Assembly: GCF_003591485.1 (NCBI RefSeq)
Contig: NZ_QZCF01000003.1
Coordinates: 848,148-912,147, forward strand
Reading direction: 5' to 3'
DNA: 64,000 bases
From: Paenibacillus sp. 1011MAR3C5
GTDB taxonomy: Bacteria > Bacillota > Bacilli > Paenibacillales > Paenibacillaceae
The notes beneath the pieces are model-generated. The model was not told the DNA's origin. It was given only the letters and a program-made list of their open reading frames with translations, and ran no database searches. Made by a program: the position numbers and the translations under genes. Of the stretch, positions 43,873 through 52,957 are shown one piece after another; position 1 is the stretch's first letter; each line of letters begins with the position of its first letter.

Positions 43873-44958
43873 ATGGCTAGAGCTTATAACTTTAATGCAG
43901 GTCCGGCAGCGATTCCGCTGGAAGTTCTGCAGCAAGCGCAAGAGCAATTTGTCGATTACCACGGTGCCGGTATGTCCATCATGGAGATGTCTCACAGAAG
44001 TCCGCTCTATGAAGGCGTGAATAATGAAGCACAGACATTAATGCGTGAATTGTTCGGAATTCCGGATAATTACAAAGTATTGTATCTTCAAGGCGGAGCC
44101 AGCACGCAATTCGCGATGCTGCCGATGAATTTCCTTCGTCCAGGACATCCGGCTGCGTACGTTCAGACTGGCGCTTGGGCTGACAAAGCGATCAAAGAAG
44201 CCAAGCTGATCGGTGACACGGTCATCGCCGCTTCTACAGCATCCGACAGCTTTATGCGTGTGCCGACATTGTCGGAAATTGAAATTCCGGCTGGCGCGTC
44301 CTACTTGCACCTGACATCGAATGAAACAATCGGCGGCACGCAGTTCCATGAGTTCCCGTCGACTGGCGACGTGCCGCTAATCGCAGACATGTCCAGCGAT
44401 ATCTTGAGCCGTCCGATCGACATCAGCCAGTTCGGTGTCATCTATGCCGGCGCTCAGAAAAACCTGGGACCGTCGGGTGTGACAGTCGTCATTATCCGCG
44501 ATGATCTGATCAAGGAAGGCTCGAAGTCGATTCCTGCGATGTTCCGGTATGAGACACATGCGAAGGCGGATTCGCTCTATAACACGCCACCTTCCTTCTC
44601 TGTATATATGGTAACGCTCGTATTGAAGTGGATTAAAGAAAGAGGCGGCGTCGCGCAGATCGAGCAATACAACCGCGACAAGACGAAGCTGATCTACGAT
44701 GCGATTGATCAAAGCGGCGGGTTCTATCGTGGCTGTGCTCAGCCGCAAAGCCGTTCCCTGATGAACATCACGTTCCGTCTGGGAAGCGAGGACCTGGAGA
44801 AGCAGTTCATCAAGGAATCTGAGCAGAATGGCTTTGTTGGCTTGAAGGGCCATCGCGATGTTGGCGGCCTGCGTGCTTCTACGTACAATGCGGTTCCGAT
44901 GGAGAGCTGTCAGGCGCTGGCACAGTTTATGGCTGATTTCCAAAAACGCAACGGATAG
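43873..44958 (+). CDS. serC: Phosphoserine aminotransferase
   Basis: A 361-residue fold-type I PLP enzyme that converts 3-phosphohydroxypyruvate to phosphoserine (serine and pyridoxine synthesis). The N terminus YNFNAGPAAIPLEVL and EMSHRSPLYEGV are typical, the PLP lysine is in YAGAQKNLGPSGVTVVI (near 197), and GLRASTYNAVP closes the active site. The start is the ATG at 43873 with GGGATGGGAG ahead of it; the TTG at 43852 lies in the ribosome binding region. A bidirectional terminator separates it from the convergent regulator. Confidence 0.95.
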   Translation: MARAYNFNAGPAAIPLEVLQQAQEQFVDYHGAGMSIMEMSHRSPLYEGVNNEAQTLMRELFGIPDNYKVLYLQGGASTQFAMLPMNFLRPGHPAAYVQTGAWADKAIKEAKLIGDTVIAASTASDSFMRVPTLSEIEIPAGASYLHLTSNETIGGTQFHEFPSTGDVPLIADMSSDILSRPIDISQFGVIYAGAQKNLGPSGVTVVIIRDDLIKEGSKSIPAMFRYETHAKADSLYNTPPSFSVYMVTLVLKWIKERGGVAQIEQYNRDKTKLIYDAIDQSGGFYRGCAQPQSRSLMNITFRLGSEDLEKQFIKESEQNGFVGLKGHRDVGGLRASTYNAVPMESCQALAQFMADFQKRNG

Positions 44959-44970
44959 TTTATGATAAAC

Positions 44971-45016
44971 AAACCGCCCTTCCCTCGCCGCAGGCGATAG
45001 GAAGGGCGGTCTTTTG
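44971..45016. terminator. Bidirectional terminator between serC and the PhoP-like gene
   Basis: ACCGCCCTTCC pairs with GGAAGGGCGGT, with an inner TCGCC/GGCGA stem, A tract before and CTTTTG after. Confidence 0.88.
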
Positions 45017-45039
45017 TCATTGAAATGCACCAGTAATCG

Positions 45040-45759
45040 CTAGGCTAGCGAAGATTCGCTGGCCGTGCTGGGACCATGCATCTTGTATCCGACGTTGCGG
45101 ACGGTCATAATGTATTCCGGTGAACGGGCGTTCTTCTCCAGCTTGTCGCGAAGATGGCTGATATGAACATCGACGATTCTTGTGTCCCCAAGGAAGTGGT
45201 AGTCCCAAACGCCATGCAGCAGCTGCTGACGGCTGAGCACCTTGCCCTTGTGTCTGGACAGGAACAGCAGAAGCTCGAATTCCTTTGGCGTCAGATCAAT
45301 AAGCTTACCGTCCAAAAAGACTTCACGCTGATCGACGTGAACGGCCAGTCTGCCAATCGAGATCATAGTCTCGTCGGATGATCCGGGCAGCGTCTGCAGT
45401 CGGCGGAATATAGCGCCGATACGTGAGATCAGCTCCTGCGGACTGAACGGCTTGGTCATATAATCGTCGGCTCCGTTATCGAGTCCAGTAATTTTGTCGG
45501 TCACGTCCTGCAGTGCGGTCAGCATGATGATCGGCACGCCGTTGTTCTGCTTCCTTAATTCCCGGCACACCTGAATTCCATCCATCTTGGGCAGCATAAG
45601 GTCGAGAACGATCAGATCAGGGCGGAACGGCTTCAGCATATCGAATACGGCTTCGCCGTCGCTCACGCATCGTACTTCGTAACCCGCGAGCTTTAAATTG
45701 AATTCGATCAACATGGAGATGGAAGGTTCGTCATCCACAACCAGTATCTTTTTTCGCAT
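45040..45759 (-). CDS. OmpR-type response regulator, PhoP-like, without partner kinase
   Basis: A 239-residue regulator: receiver with Asp in LIVLDLMLPKMDG and Lys in MTKPFSPQEL, then a winged helix with DLTPKEFELLLFLSRHKG and the PhoP/WalR-like recognition segment VWDYHFLGDTRIVDVHISHL. AAAGGAGATAAATTG precedes the ATG at 45759. The nearest genes on the strand are not kinases; PhoP usually sits in phoPR. It may be an orphan whose kinase is elsewhere. It is divergent from trmL with a 120-bp intergenic space. Confidence 0.88.
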   Translation of the reverse strand: MRKKILVVDDEPSISMLIEFNLKLAGYEVRCVSDGEAVFDMLKPFRPDLIVLDLMLPKMDGIQVCRELRKQNNGVPIIMLTALQDVTDKITGLDNGADDYMTKPFSPQELISRIGAIFRRLQTLPGSSDETMISIGRLAVHVDQREVFLDGKLIDLTPKEFELLLFLSRHKGKVLSRQQLLHGVWDYHFLGDTRIVDVHISHLRDKLEKNARSPEYIMTVRNVGYKMHGPSTASESSLA

Positions 45760-45881
45760 CAATTTATCTCCTTTGCCTCCTAGTATAAGGTATAGTATGA
45801 GGGGAGACGTTTTGCACTAGATTAACCGTACGTAAAGTGAATGTAAAATTATAGCGTTCTTAAAGGTGGGAATAGACAGCA

Positions 45882-46346
45882 ATGGCATTTCATATCGTGC
45901 TTGTCGAGCCGGAAATTCCGGCCAATACAGGCAATATTTCGAGAACATGCGCAGCTACAGGCACACATCTGCATCTGGTTCGCCCACTGGGCTTCGATAC
46001 GGATGACAGGACGCTGAAGAGAGCGGGTCTGGACTATTGGCATTCCGTTAACATTCATTATCATGACAGCTTCCAGGAAGTGAGGGAGCTTTTCCCGGAT
46101 GCCCGTTTCTTCTTCGCAAGCACCAGAGCCACCAAGGTTTATTCGGAATTCGACTATCGGGACGGCGATTTCTTCGTATTCGGCAAGGAGACTAAAGGAC
46201 TACCTCAGGAGCTGATTGAGGCGAATCTGGACACGTGTATCCGCATGCCGATGACGGATAATGTCCGTTCGCTCAACCTTTCTAACTCTGCGGCAATTGT
46301 CGTTTACGAGGCTTTTAGGCAAACGGGATTTCAAGGACTTAGATAA
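45882..46346 (+). CDS. trmL: tRNA (cytidine(34)-2'-O)-methyltransferase
   Basis: A 154-residue SPOUT-fold methyltransferase that methylates the wobble base of tRNA-Leu. Motifs: VEPEIPANTGNISRTCAATG at the start, FGKETKGLPQELI for the knot, and MTDNVRSLNLSNSAAIVVYE near the C terminus. Length is standard for the single-domain homodimer (formerly CspR in Bacillus). AGGTGG lies upstream of the ATG. Confidence 0.95.
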   Translation: MAFHIVLVEPEIPANTGNISRTCAATGTHLHLVRPLGFDTDDRTLKRAGLDYWHSVNIHYHDSFQEVRELFPDARFFFASTRATKVYSEFDYRDGDFFVFGKETKGLPQELIEANLDTCIRMPMTDNVRSLNLSNSAAIVVYEAFRQTGFQGLR

Positions 46347-46461
46347 TTGCCTGAATTTTAGAAATTAATTTTTTCGGAAGGAAAACATCAGGGTATGTCG
46401 AACTAGTAATATTGCAAAGGTTTCTCAAGCTACTTACAAAATAGACACAAAAGAGGTGAAT

Positions 46462-46713
46462 ATGATGAAACCAGCAGGCGTTGTTAGAAAGGTAGACCAG
46501 CTTGGACGTATTGTTCTTCCGAAATCGTTGCGCAAACGCTATTTGATGAACGAGGGGGATCCCGTTGAAATATTCGTTCAAGGCGATCACATCATTCTGG
46601 AGCGTTACCGTCCGAAATGCGTATTCTGCGGTTCCATGAACGAAGTTCGCGAGTTCAAGGAGCGCTTTGTGTGCGGAGAATGTATGGGGGAAATGGGATA
46701 TTTGAAGCGCTAG
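46462..46713 (+). CDS. AbrB-type DNA-binding protein with C-terminal CxxC pair
   Basis: An 83-residue protein. Residues 1-50 are the swapped-hairpin AbrB fold (GVVRKVDQLGRIVLPKSLRK, then EGDPVEIFVQGDHIILERY). In place of the AbrB/Abh dimerising tail, residues about 53-76 carry CVFCG and CGECM, a likely zinc-binding knuckle. AbrB-family proteins are transition-state regulators. The ATG at 46462 has AAAGAGGTG about 5 bp upstream; the GTG at 46456 is part of that site. A strong two-way terminator follows. The exact role is unknown. Confidence 0.85.
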   Translation: MMKPAGVVRKVDQLGRIVLPKSLRKRYLMNEGDPVEIFVQGDHIILERYRPKCVFCGSMNEVREFKERFVCGECMGEMGYLKR

Positions 46714-46762
46714 TCGTTGCAGCGGGCCGAACGCTGCAGGCGATTCTGCCGCTGAATGACGA

Positions 46763-46814
46763 AATGAAGCTTCCTGCCTTAAGCGATTGCTTAGGGTGGA
46801 AGCTTCATTTGTTT
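46763..46814. terminator. Bidirectional terminator between abrB-like gene and small membrane peptide
   Basis: AATGAAGCTTCC pairs perfectly with GGAAGCTTCATT, with an inner CCTTAAGC/GCTTAGGG stem; TTGTTT follows on the plus strand. Confidence 0.85.
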
Positions 46815-46855
46815 CTAAATGGCGCAAAGTATCGAGTGATACGGGTGCGTGCTGC

Positions 46856-46948
46856 TTACAGACCTTTGGTTTTATCGTCGTTGTAAGAGCTGGTCAGAAT
46901 GGCGGTAATGAACAGGATAAACACGGTCATCACGATCAAAAAGTTCAT
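46856..46948 (-). CDS. Small membrane peptide of 30 residues
   Basis: A short frame reads MNFLIVMTVFILFITAILTS then a polar tail SYNDDKTKGL and a TAA stop. A strong ribosome binding site, GGAGGTG, lies 8 bp before the ATG on the minus strand. Residues 2-21 are a single membrane helix, and the tail is charged. It is convergent with the AbrB-type gene and shares its terminator. Such small one-helix proteins often modulate a membrane complex; no family recognised. The combination of ribosome binding site, helix and terminator makes a real gene likely. Confidence 0.65.
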   Translation of the reverse strand: MNFLIVMTVFILFITAILTSSYNDDKTKGL

Positions 46949-47124
46949 GTTTTCGACACCTCCAATTAGCTAGCTTTATTATAACCAACATGTTTCAAAA
47001 AGAAAACTTTAAATGTTGTGAACACATTGTTAACATAGAGGATATGAGTAGTAGAAGATGGACTTCGGCGTGAAGCTCCGTAAGTAAGCTACAACCATAG
47101 AAAACGTATGGAGGGACGAGAGAT

Positions 47125-48318
47125 ATGGAATACCGTTTTTCATCCAGAGTGTCGCAGCTGAAGTCATCGGCTGTTCGTGACATTCTAAAGCTGACGCAAG
47201 GAAATGATATGATCTCGTTCGCAGGCGGCTTGCCAGCCGAGGAGCTATTCCCGGTACAGGCTGTGCGCGAAGCGGCCGGACGAGTGCTCGATCAAGGAAC
47301 CGGTGCGCTGCAGTACGGGCTGACAGAGGGATATCTTCCTCTTAGAGAGCAATTATGCGAGAGAATGGCTGCTAAAGGCATGGTTGTGACCCCGGAGGAG
47401 ATGATTCTCACTACTGGTTCACAGCAAGCGATCGACTTGCTCGTAGGCGTGTTGACCGAGCCGGGCGACACGATTCTGGTTGAACGGCCAACATATTTGG
47501 CCTGCTTGCAGGTATTCGCCCTTCATGGCCTTAATATTGTATCGGCAGAGAGCGACGAGTTCGGCATGGTGCCGGAATCGGCCGAAGAACTTATTCGCAA
47601 GCATAAGCCGAAGCTGTTGTATGCCGTTCCAACCTTCAGTAATCCGACAGGCCGCGTCTGGAGCGAGGAGCGCCGCAAGCGAGTGCTGGAGCTGACAAGA
47701 CAATACGATATGCTGATTATTGAAGATGATCCATACGGGGATATTAAATTTAATGACGAGGAGCATTCGTCCTTGTTCGCGCTGGCCGGCAGCGCTCAAG
47801 ACAATCCAGTATTGTATACAAGTACGTTCTCCAAGACGGTAGCGCCGGCACTGCGTACCGGGTGGGCGATCGGCGACAGCCGGGTCATCCGGATGGTCGA
47901 GAAGGCGAAACAAGCTGCGGATCTTCAGTCAAGCACGATGGATCAGCAAATCTTGAGTCAGCTCTTGAGCGGCTTCGATTTGGATGCTCATATTGCACGG
48001 ATCTCCAAGGAATATGGCGCCAGGATGAACGAGATGGACGCTCTGCTAAGACGTGAAGCTTTGCCTGGCCTTAATTGGGTTACCCCTCAAGGCGGCATGT
48101 TCCTGTGGGTTGAACTGCCGGAGGGGCTCGATGCGGAAGCGCTGCTTCGATGCGCCGTGCAGAAAGGCGTTGCCTTCGTGCCGGGAAGCTCCTTCTATGC
48201 GGATCATCCGGACCGTAATACAGCCCGCCTGAACTATACGCATAACAAAGGCGAGCGCACGGTACAAGGCGTGGCTCGCCTGGTTGAAGCAATCGGGGAG
48301 TTTACAGTTCGCAGCTAG
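47125..48318 (+). CDS. PLP-dependent aminotransferase (LysN/ARO8-like)
   Basis: A 397-residue fold-type I aminotransferase of the branch related to 2-aminoadipate and aromatic aminotransferases and to the catalytic half of MocR regulators. Motifs: MISFAGGLPAEELFP at the start, TTGSQQAIDLL, FSNPTGRVWS, EDDPYGDIKF, the PLP lysine in STFSKTVAPALRTGW (near 238), and a terminal Arg in RLNYTHN. It acts on an amino acid with an aromatic or dicarboxylic side chain; the exact donor is unknown. GGAGGG lies 11 bp before the ATG. The 3' end overlaps the convergent DUF2161 gene by 17 bp. Confidence 0.88.
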   Translation: MEYRFSSRVSQLKSSAVRDILKLTQGNDMISFAGGLPAEELFPVQAVREAAGRVLDQGTGALQYGLTEGYLPLREQLCERMAAKGMVVTPEEMILTTGSQQAIDLLVGVLTEPGDTILVERPTYLACLQVFALHGLNIVSAESDEFGMVPESAEELIRKHKPKLLYAVPTFSNPTGRVWSEERRKRVLELTRQYDMLIIEDDPYGDIKFNDEEHSSLFALAGSAQDNPVLYTSTFSKTVAPALRTGWAIGDSRVIRMVEKAKQAADLQSSTMDQQILSQLLSGFDLDAHIARISKEYGARMNEMDALLRREALPGLNWVTPQGGMFLWVELPEGLDAEALLRCAVQKGVAFVPGSSFYADHPDRNTARLNYTHNKGERTVQGVARLVEAIGEFTVRS

Positions 48319-49021
48319 CAATCCAGTCCGCGATAACTTCCCTGTATAGATAAAGCGCCTCGACGCCCTGCGGAAGCAGGGCGTATTTGCCGCGTTCGAC
48401 ACGCTGGAACCAACCGTAATAATTGCTCCGCAGCATTTCACCGCTTTTGCCGATACCGGTTGCTGCAACTAGCTCGCGAGGAGCAGAGGGGCCCTTTTTA
48501 TGCAGGACATAAGCGCATTTGAGCGCCTTCTCGCGATAGGCGGTCACGAGCTTCCTGCCGGTGCTCCCGCCGACATTGTAGTCGCCGCTGCGCTCTCTGA
48601 ATTCTGTCAGCAGCCTGCTGCGCTTGCGATGGCGTGCTCCTCTTACGGGCGGCTCGCCAGGCTCGCATAATACGTCGATGACGGGCGCTTTTGTTTTGTA
48701 GAACGTAACGGTCATAAGCCCGAGACCCAGCATCCGGCACAGCTCCGTCAGATCGCCGAAGCGCTGATTGTGGGCGCCGCTCTTCTTGCGATTCCGTTCT
48801 ACGGCAAGCACGACATCCCCATTAAGCCGAAGACGTTCGATCCCTTGCAGCAGCAAGGCGAGATTGAACGTTTTTTTCATCTCTACAATAATCGTCTCGT
48901 CCCGCTCAGGATGTACGGCAACAAGATCGCAGTGCATCACTTCTGCCTTCACGTTATAGCCCCTCTGCTCATAGAAGCGTTTGATCGGGCCATACATTTC
49001 TTCTTCCAATCGAACAGCCAA
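48302..49021 (-). CDS. DUF2161 family, putative PD-(D/E)XK nuclease-fold protein
   Basis: A 239-residue protein. The N-terminal half has a PD-(D/E)XK-like core: AEVMHCDLVAVHPERDETIIVEMKK, where D, E and K fit the D...ExK pattern (near residues 32 and 47-49). The second half is basic, RKRSRLLTEFRERSGDYNVG, followed by a helix-turn-helix-like part (APRELVAATGIGKSGEMLR). Members are called putative phosphodiesterases; the function is not known. It is alone on the minus strand between prkA and the aminotransferase and may be a nuclease or a DNA-binding regulator. Confidence 0.78.
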   Translation of the reverse strand: MAVRLEEEMYGPIKRFYEQRGYNVKAEVMHCDLVAVHPERDETIIVEMKKTFNLALLLQGIERLRLNGDVVLAVERNRKKSGAHNQRFGDLTELCRMLGLGLMTVTFYKTKAPVIDVLCEPGEPPVRGARHRKRSRLLTEFRERSGDYNVGGSTGRKLVTAYREKALKCAYVLHKKGPSAPRELVAATGIGKSGEMLRSNYYGWFQRVERGKYALLPQGVEALYLYREVIADWIASCEL

Positions 49022-49259
49022 CCCTCATTCTCCTCTCCATGGACGCGGCTTAGCTCTGGTTCACCTATTATACCAAAGGACATAGGGCGCTTGTCGATAT
49101 TTGCGGGAAGGCAGGATAAAATAGTGGTCAATTTCCGCTTGGAATAAGCATAGGTATGTAATACTTCAAAAAAATGATGGCCTTAAGGTTAGCGCATGGT
49201 ATGAATCCCGAGCGGAGAGGAAATAGCGTATTAGCGGAAGCGATGGGAGGAGGCACGGC

Positions 49260-51155
49260 ATGGACATTTTCAAGCGAATATCGGAATATCAGGCAGAAGG
49301 CGAAAAATTGGCATGGACAGGAAACTTCAAGGAATATATCGAGCTGCTAAGGAAGGATCCCACTCCGGCCATGACCGCACATGCACGCGTGTATGAGATG
49401 ATCGAATCCTACGGTGTCGAAGAAGCTGGCGGGCGGAAAACGTATAAGTTTTTCGAACAGGAAATATTCGGCCTGGACCGGGCTGTGGAGAAGCTGGTGG
49501 AGGAATACTTCCACTCAGCCGCACGGAGGCTGGATGTCCGTAAGCGGATTCTACTGCTAATGGGGCCGGTCAGCGGGGGCAAGTCGACGATTGTCACGAT
49601 GCTGAAGAAAGGACTCGAGCGATTCTCCCGTACGCAGAAAGGCGCCGTTTATTCGATTAAAGGCTGTCCGATGCATGAGGACCCTCTCCATCTCATTCCC
49701 CATGAATTAAGGCCGGAGATTGAGAAAGAGTTGAACGTCAGAATTGAAGGCAATTTGTGCCCTTCCTGCCAGATGAGATTGAATACGGAATACGATGGAC
49801 AGATTGAGAGCGTGCTGGTGGAGCGCGTCTTTATCTCCGAGGATAATCGGGTAGGCATCGGGACGTTCAGTCCTTCCGACCCGAAGTCGCAGGATATCGC
49901 CGACTTGACCGGAAGCATCGATTTCTCGACCATTACCGAATTTGGCTCGGAGTCGGATCCGCGCGCATATCGATTCGATGGAGAGCTGAACAAGGCGAAT
50001 CGGGGCTTGATGGAATTCCAGGAGATGCTGAAATGCGATGAGAAGTTCCTGTGGAATCTGCTGTCGCTGACGCAAGAGGGCAACTTCAAGGCGGGCCGCT
50101 TCGCGCTAATTAGCGCCGACGAGCTGATTGTTGCCCATACGAACGAATCTGAATATAAATCGTTTATTGCCAACAAGAAAAACGAAGCGCTGCAATCCCG
50201 GATGATCGTCATGCCGATTCCGTATAATTTGAAGGTGTCGGAGGAAGAAAAAATTTATACAAAGCTAATCTCTCAGAGTGACATGCGCCATATCCATATT
50301 GCGCCTCATGCGCTCAGAGCGGCGGCGATCTTCTCCATTCTGACGCGACTCAAGGAAACGAAGAAGCAAGGAATGGATCTCGTCAAGAAGATGCGCATGT
50401 ATGATGGGCAGGAAGTGGAAGGCTTCAAGGATGCCGATCTGAAGGAGATGCAGAACGAATATATGGAAGAAGGCATGTCCGGTATCGATCCTCGTTATGT
50501 CATTAACCGGATATCAAGTGCGCTGATCAAGCAGGATATGCAATGCATTAATGCGCTGGATGTGCTCCGCGCGCTCAAGGATGGACTCGATCAGCATCCG
50601 TCCATTACAAAGGAGGAGCGCGAGCGGTATTTGAATTTCATTTCCATTGCGCGCAAGGAATATGACGGGCTTGCGAAGAAAGAGATCCAAAAGGCGTTTG
50701 TCTATTCCTTCGAAGAGTCGGCGCGTACACTGTTCGAGAATTATCTGGATAATATTGAAGCCTACTGCAACTGGGCCAAAATCAAAGATCCGCTTACGGG
50801 AGAAGAGATGGACCCGGACGAAAGGCTGATGCGCTCTATCGAAGAGCAAATCGGTGTGTCGGAAAATGCGAAAAAGGCATTCCGTGAGGAAATTCTGATT
50901 CGGATTTCTTCCTACTCGCGTAAGGGCAAAAAGTTCGACTTCACAAGCCACGAGCGTCTGAGAGAAGCAGTGGAGAAAAAGCTCTTCACCGATCTCAAGG
51001 ATATCGTGAAAATTACGACCTCAACGAAGACGCCGGATGAGAGCCAGCTCAAACGGATCAACGAAGTGACAAAACGGCTTATTGACGAGCATTTGTATTG
51101 CCCGGTATGTGCAAATGAATTGCTTAGATACGTCGGCAGCTTGCTCAATCGCTAA
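49260..51155 (+). CDS. prkA: PrkA family serine protein kinase
   Basis: A 631-residue AAA-type protein. The Walker A motif is LLLMGPVSGGKSTI (near residue 103); the region SFSP-like GIGTFSPSDPKSQDIADLTG is typical for PrkA; a C-terminal kinase-like part (about 400-625) ends with LYCPVCANELLRYVG. In Bacillus PrkA supports sporulation and has been described as a kinase and as an ATP-dependent protease. GGAGGAGG lies about 7 bp before the ATG. The usual partner yhbH is not next to it, but spoVR is about 3 kb away on the other strand. Confidence 0.95.
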   Translation: MDIFKRISEYQAEGEKLAWTGNFKEYIELLRKDPTPAMTAHARVYEMIESYGVEEAGGRKTYKFFEQEIFGLDRAVEKLVEEYFHSAARRLDVRKRILLLMGPVSGGKSTIVTMLKKGLERFSRTQKGAVYSIKGCPMHEDPLHLIPHELRPEIEKELNVRIEGNLCPSCQMRLNTEYDGQIESVLVERVFISEDNRVGIGTFSPSDPKSQDIADLTGSIDFSTITEFGSESDPRAYRFDGELNKANRGLMEFQEMLKCDEKFLWNLLSLTQEGNFKAGRFALISADELIVAHTNESEYKSFIANKKNEALQSRMIVMPIPYNLKVSEEEKIYTKLISQSDMRHIHIAPHALRAAAIFSILTRLKETKKQGMDLVKKMRMYDGQEVEGFKDADLKEMQNEYMEEGMSGIDPRYVINRISSALIKQDMQCINALDVLRALKDGLDQHPSITKEERERYLNFISIARKEYDGLAKKEIQKAFVYSFEESARTLFENYLDNIEAYCNWAKIKDPLTGEEMDPDERLMRSIEEQIGVSENAKKAFREEILIRISSYSRKGKKFDFTSHERLREAVEKKLFTDLKDIVKITTSTKTPDESQLKRINEVTKRLIDEHLYCPVCANELLRYVGSLLNR

Positions 51156-51161
51156 TGATGG

Positions 51162-51197
51162 AAGAACCTTTGTCCGGCGACAAGGGTTCTTCTTATT
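51162..51197 (+). terminator. Rho-independent terminator after prkA
   Basis: AAGAACCTTTGTC pairs with GACAAGGGTTCTT (one mismatch), then CTTATTTCC. Confidence 0.78.
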
Positions 51198-51355
51198 TCC
51201 ATTATATCCACTCCCTGTGCGTTGACGGACTTGTAGGGGAACGATTATAGTTTTCTTATCACTTACATACCTGCAGGGGTATAATGATTAAACTTGTCCA
51301 TTTTGTAGTAATGTATCCAGGGAGTGTTCATCCTTAACGGAAAAGGGGCGCGTAG

Positions 51356-51655
51356 ATGAAGGAAATGATGCCGTATGAAGTAGAGCAGCTGTTGAAGCAT
51401 AAGCCGGTAATTGTAGATGTCCGGGAGCTGTCGGAGTGGATGACAAACGGACATATTCCGGGAGCGATTCATATTCCGCTTGGGCAGCTTGAGGAGAGAG
51501 CCGCGGAACTTGACCGAACGGTAGACGTCATCGTGGTGTGCAGAAGCGGCAGCAGAAGCGAAACGGCCTGCGAATGGCTTCGGGCTTCCGGTTATCGGGC
51601 CTATAATATGAAGGGCGGCATGTCTTCCTGGTACTGGGACAAGGCTTATGGGTAA
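51356..51655 (+). CDS. Single-domain rhodanese-like sulfurtransferase
   Basis: A 99-residue rhodanese domain. The substrate loop contains the catalytic cysteine in VVCRSGSRSETAC (near residue 62), with the usual VIVDVRELSEW and GHIPGAIHIPL motifs ahead and GYRAYNMKGGMSSW after. It would carry a persulfide for sulfur transfer or detoxify cyanide/sulfide. The ATG follows AAAAGGGGCG. It is 110 bp upstream of the HemAT gene. Confidence 0.92.
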   Translation: MKEMMPYEVEQLLKHKPVIVDVRELSEWMTNGHIPGAIHIPLGQLEERAAELDRTVDVIVVCRSGSRSETACEWLRASGYRAYNMKGGMSSWYWDKAYG

Positions 51656-51767
51656 ACAAGCGTGATTCTATCGATAGATTTCGAAAAAAGATTATGGGAA
51701 ATTGCGGAATAGTCGATATATAATAGATACTAGACATTCAACTATAACCGCTAAGGAGTCGTGCGCA

Positions 51768-52781
51768 TTGATTAACGTAACTGCAGAACGTCGGAAGCAA
51801 CTGGATTATACGGGAATTGGGGAGCAGGACTTGCAATTGCTTAACGATTGCAGGCCGATATTCCAGCAGGTCGTGGAAGAGGTTGTCACTCGCTTCTATG
51901 ATAAGATCGGACAGCAGCCGGAATTACTGGCACTAATCTCGAAAGTGAGCACGGTAGAGAGACTGAAAGAAACGCAACGCGTATACTGGATGTCGCTCAC
52001 CGATGGTGTCCTCGATTCCGACTTTATTGATAATCGCATCAGAATCGGAGCCGTCCATTCCAGAATCGGATTAACGACGGACTGGTATCTGGGATCGTAT
52101 ATGACTTATCTGGATATCGCGACGGATGTGCTGAAGCGTACTGTTCCAGAACGCTGGCAGCAGGTCGTGCATGCGCTCTCCAAGATGTTCAATCTGGATT
52201 CGCAGTTTGTTTTGGAAGCGTATAACATGCATGAGCAGCATCGGATTCAGGAGCTGGCGGATTCCCGTTCGCACATGCTGACGACTGTAACCAGCGCTGT
52301 ACAGGAATTGGCCAGCTTAATGGTTGAGCTGGATGAAGGGGCGCAGATGATTGCGGCTACGGCCATCTCGACCTCGCAATCGCAGGATAAGACACATACG
52401 CTGCTGGGAGAATTGCGCTCCGAGCTGGACGGCATTCATGAGATGGGAAGCCTCATTCGCGGGTTATCCGATCAGACGCATCTGCTTGGCTTGAATGCTG
52501 CGATCGAAGCGGCCAGAGCAGGCGAGAACGGCAGAGGCTTCGAGGTTGTGGCGAATGAGGTCCGGAAGCTGGCTGCCTCATCGCGTGGTGCTATGGAGGG
52601 CATCACGTCCAAGCTGGAAGAAATCGAGAAAAAGCTGAGCGAAGTGCGCCAAGAATCGGAGCAGACTTCGGCGGAAGCGCGCAATCAGGCCGGACGTTCG
52701 CAGGAGCTCGCATCCTTCGTTCAGATGGTAGAGAAAGTAACCAAAGATTTGCAGCAGCTGAATCAATCGGATGACGAATAA
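51768..52781 (+). CDS. hemAT: HemAT-like heme-based oxygen sensor (globin-coupled chemoreceptor)
   Basis: A 337-residue soluble transducer. Residues 1-160 form a protoglobin-like sensor; the proximal heme His lies in [18 protein letters not shown] (near residue 94). Residues about 165-335 are a chemoreceptor signalling domain with the tip [20 protein letters not shown] and [18 protein letters not shown]. The signalling domain is short, so signalling may not go to the usual chemotaxis array; some short forms work in other pathways. The start is a TTG at 51768 with AAGGAG 10 bp before it. The B. subtilis HemAT is 432 residues, so this one is shorter. Confidence 0.88.
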   Translation: MINVTAERRKQLDYTGIGEQDLQLLNDCRPIFQQVVEEVVTRFYDKIGQQPELLALISKVSTVERLKETQRVYWMSLTDGVLDSDFIDNRIRIGAVHSRIGLTTDWYLGSYMTYLDIATDVLKRTVPERWQQVVHALSKMFNLDSQFVLEAYNMHEQHRIQELADSRSHMLTTVTSAVQELASLMVELDEGAQMIAATAISTSQSQDKTHTLLGELRSELDGIHEMGSLIRGLSDQTHLLGLNAAIEAARAGENGRGFEVVANEVRKLAASSRGAMEGITSKLEEIEKKLSEVRQESEQTSAEARNQAGRSQELASFVQMVEKVTKDLQQLNQSDDE

Positions 52782-52788
52782 GTGGGAG

Positions 52789-52818
52789 AAGAAGCGCTCT
52801 AAGGAGTGCTTCTTTTTT
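52789..52818 (+). terminator. Rho-independent terminator after the HemAT gene
   Basis: GAAGCGCTC pairs with GAGTGCTTC (one G-T pair) around a 4-nt loop, then six T. Confidence 0.88.
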
Positions 52819-52903
52819 GTTCGATTGATGTACCTTCGCGCTTTCGCCTAGATAGAGGCGGCATTGGATGTATGCCCAGATGGAGGAATGAGTGTAGAGA
52901 TAT

Positions 52904-52932
52904 GTATATTTAAGTGACCTTCGTACATGTTA
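52904..52932 (+). promoter_or_regulatory. Sigma-G/F-type promoter of the YhcN/YlaJ-like gene
   Basis: GTATA (52904-52908), 17 bp, then CATGTTA (52926-52932) fits the forespore consensus GHATR-N17/18-CATNHTA. It lies 25 bp before the ATG. Confidence 0.55.
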
Positions 52933-52957
52933 AGAGCATACACGGAGGTGCTTGAAG

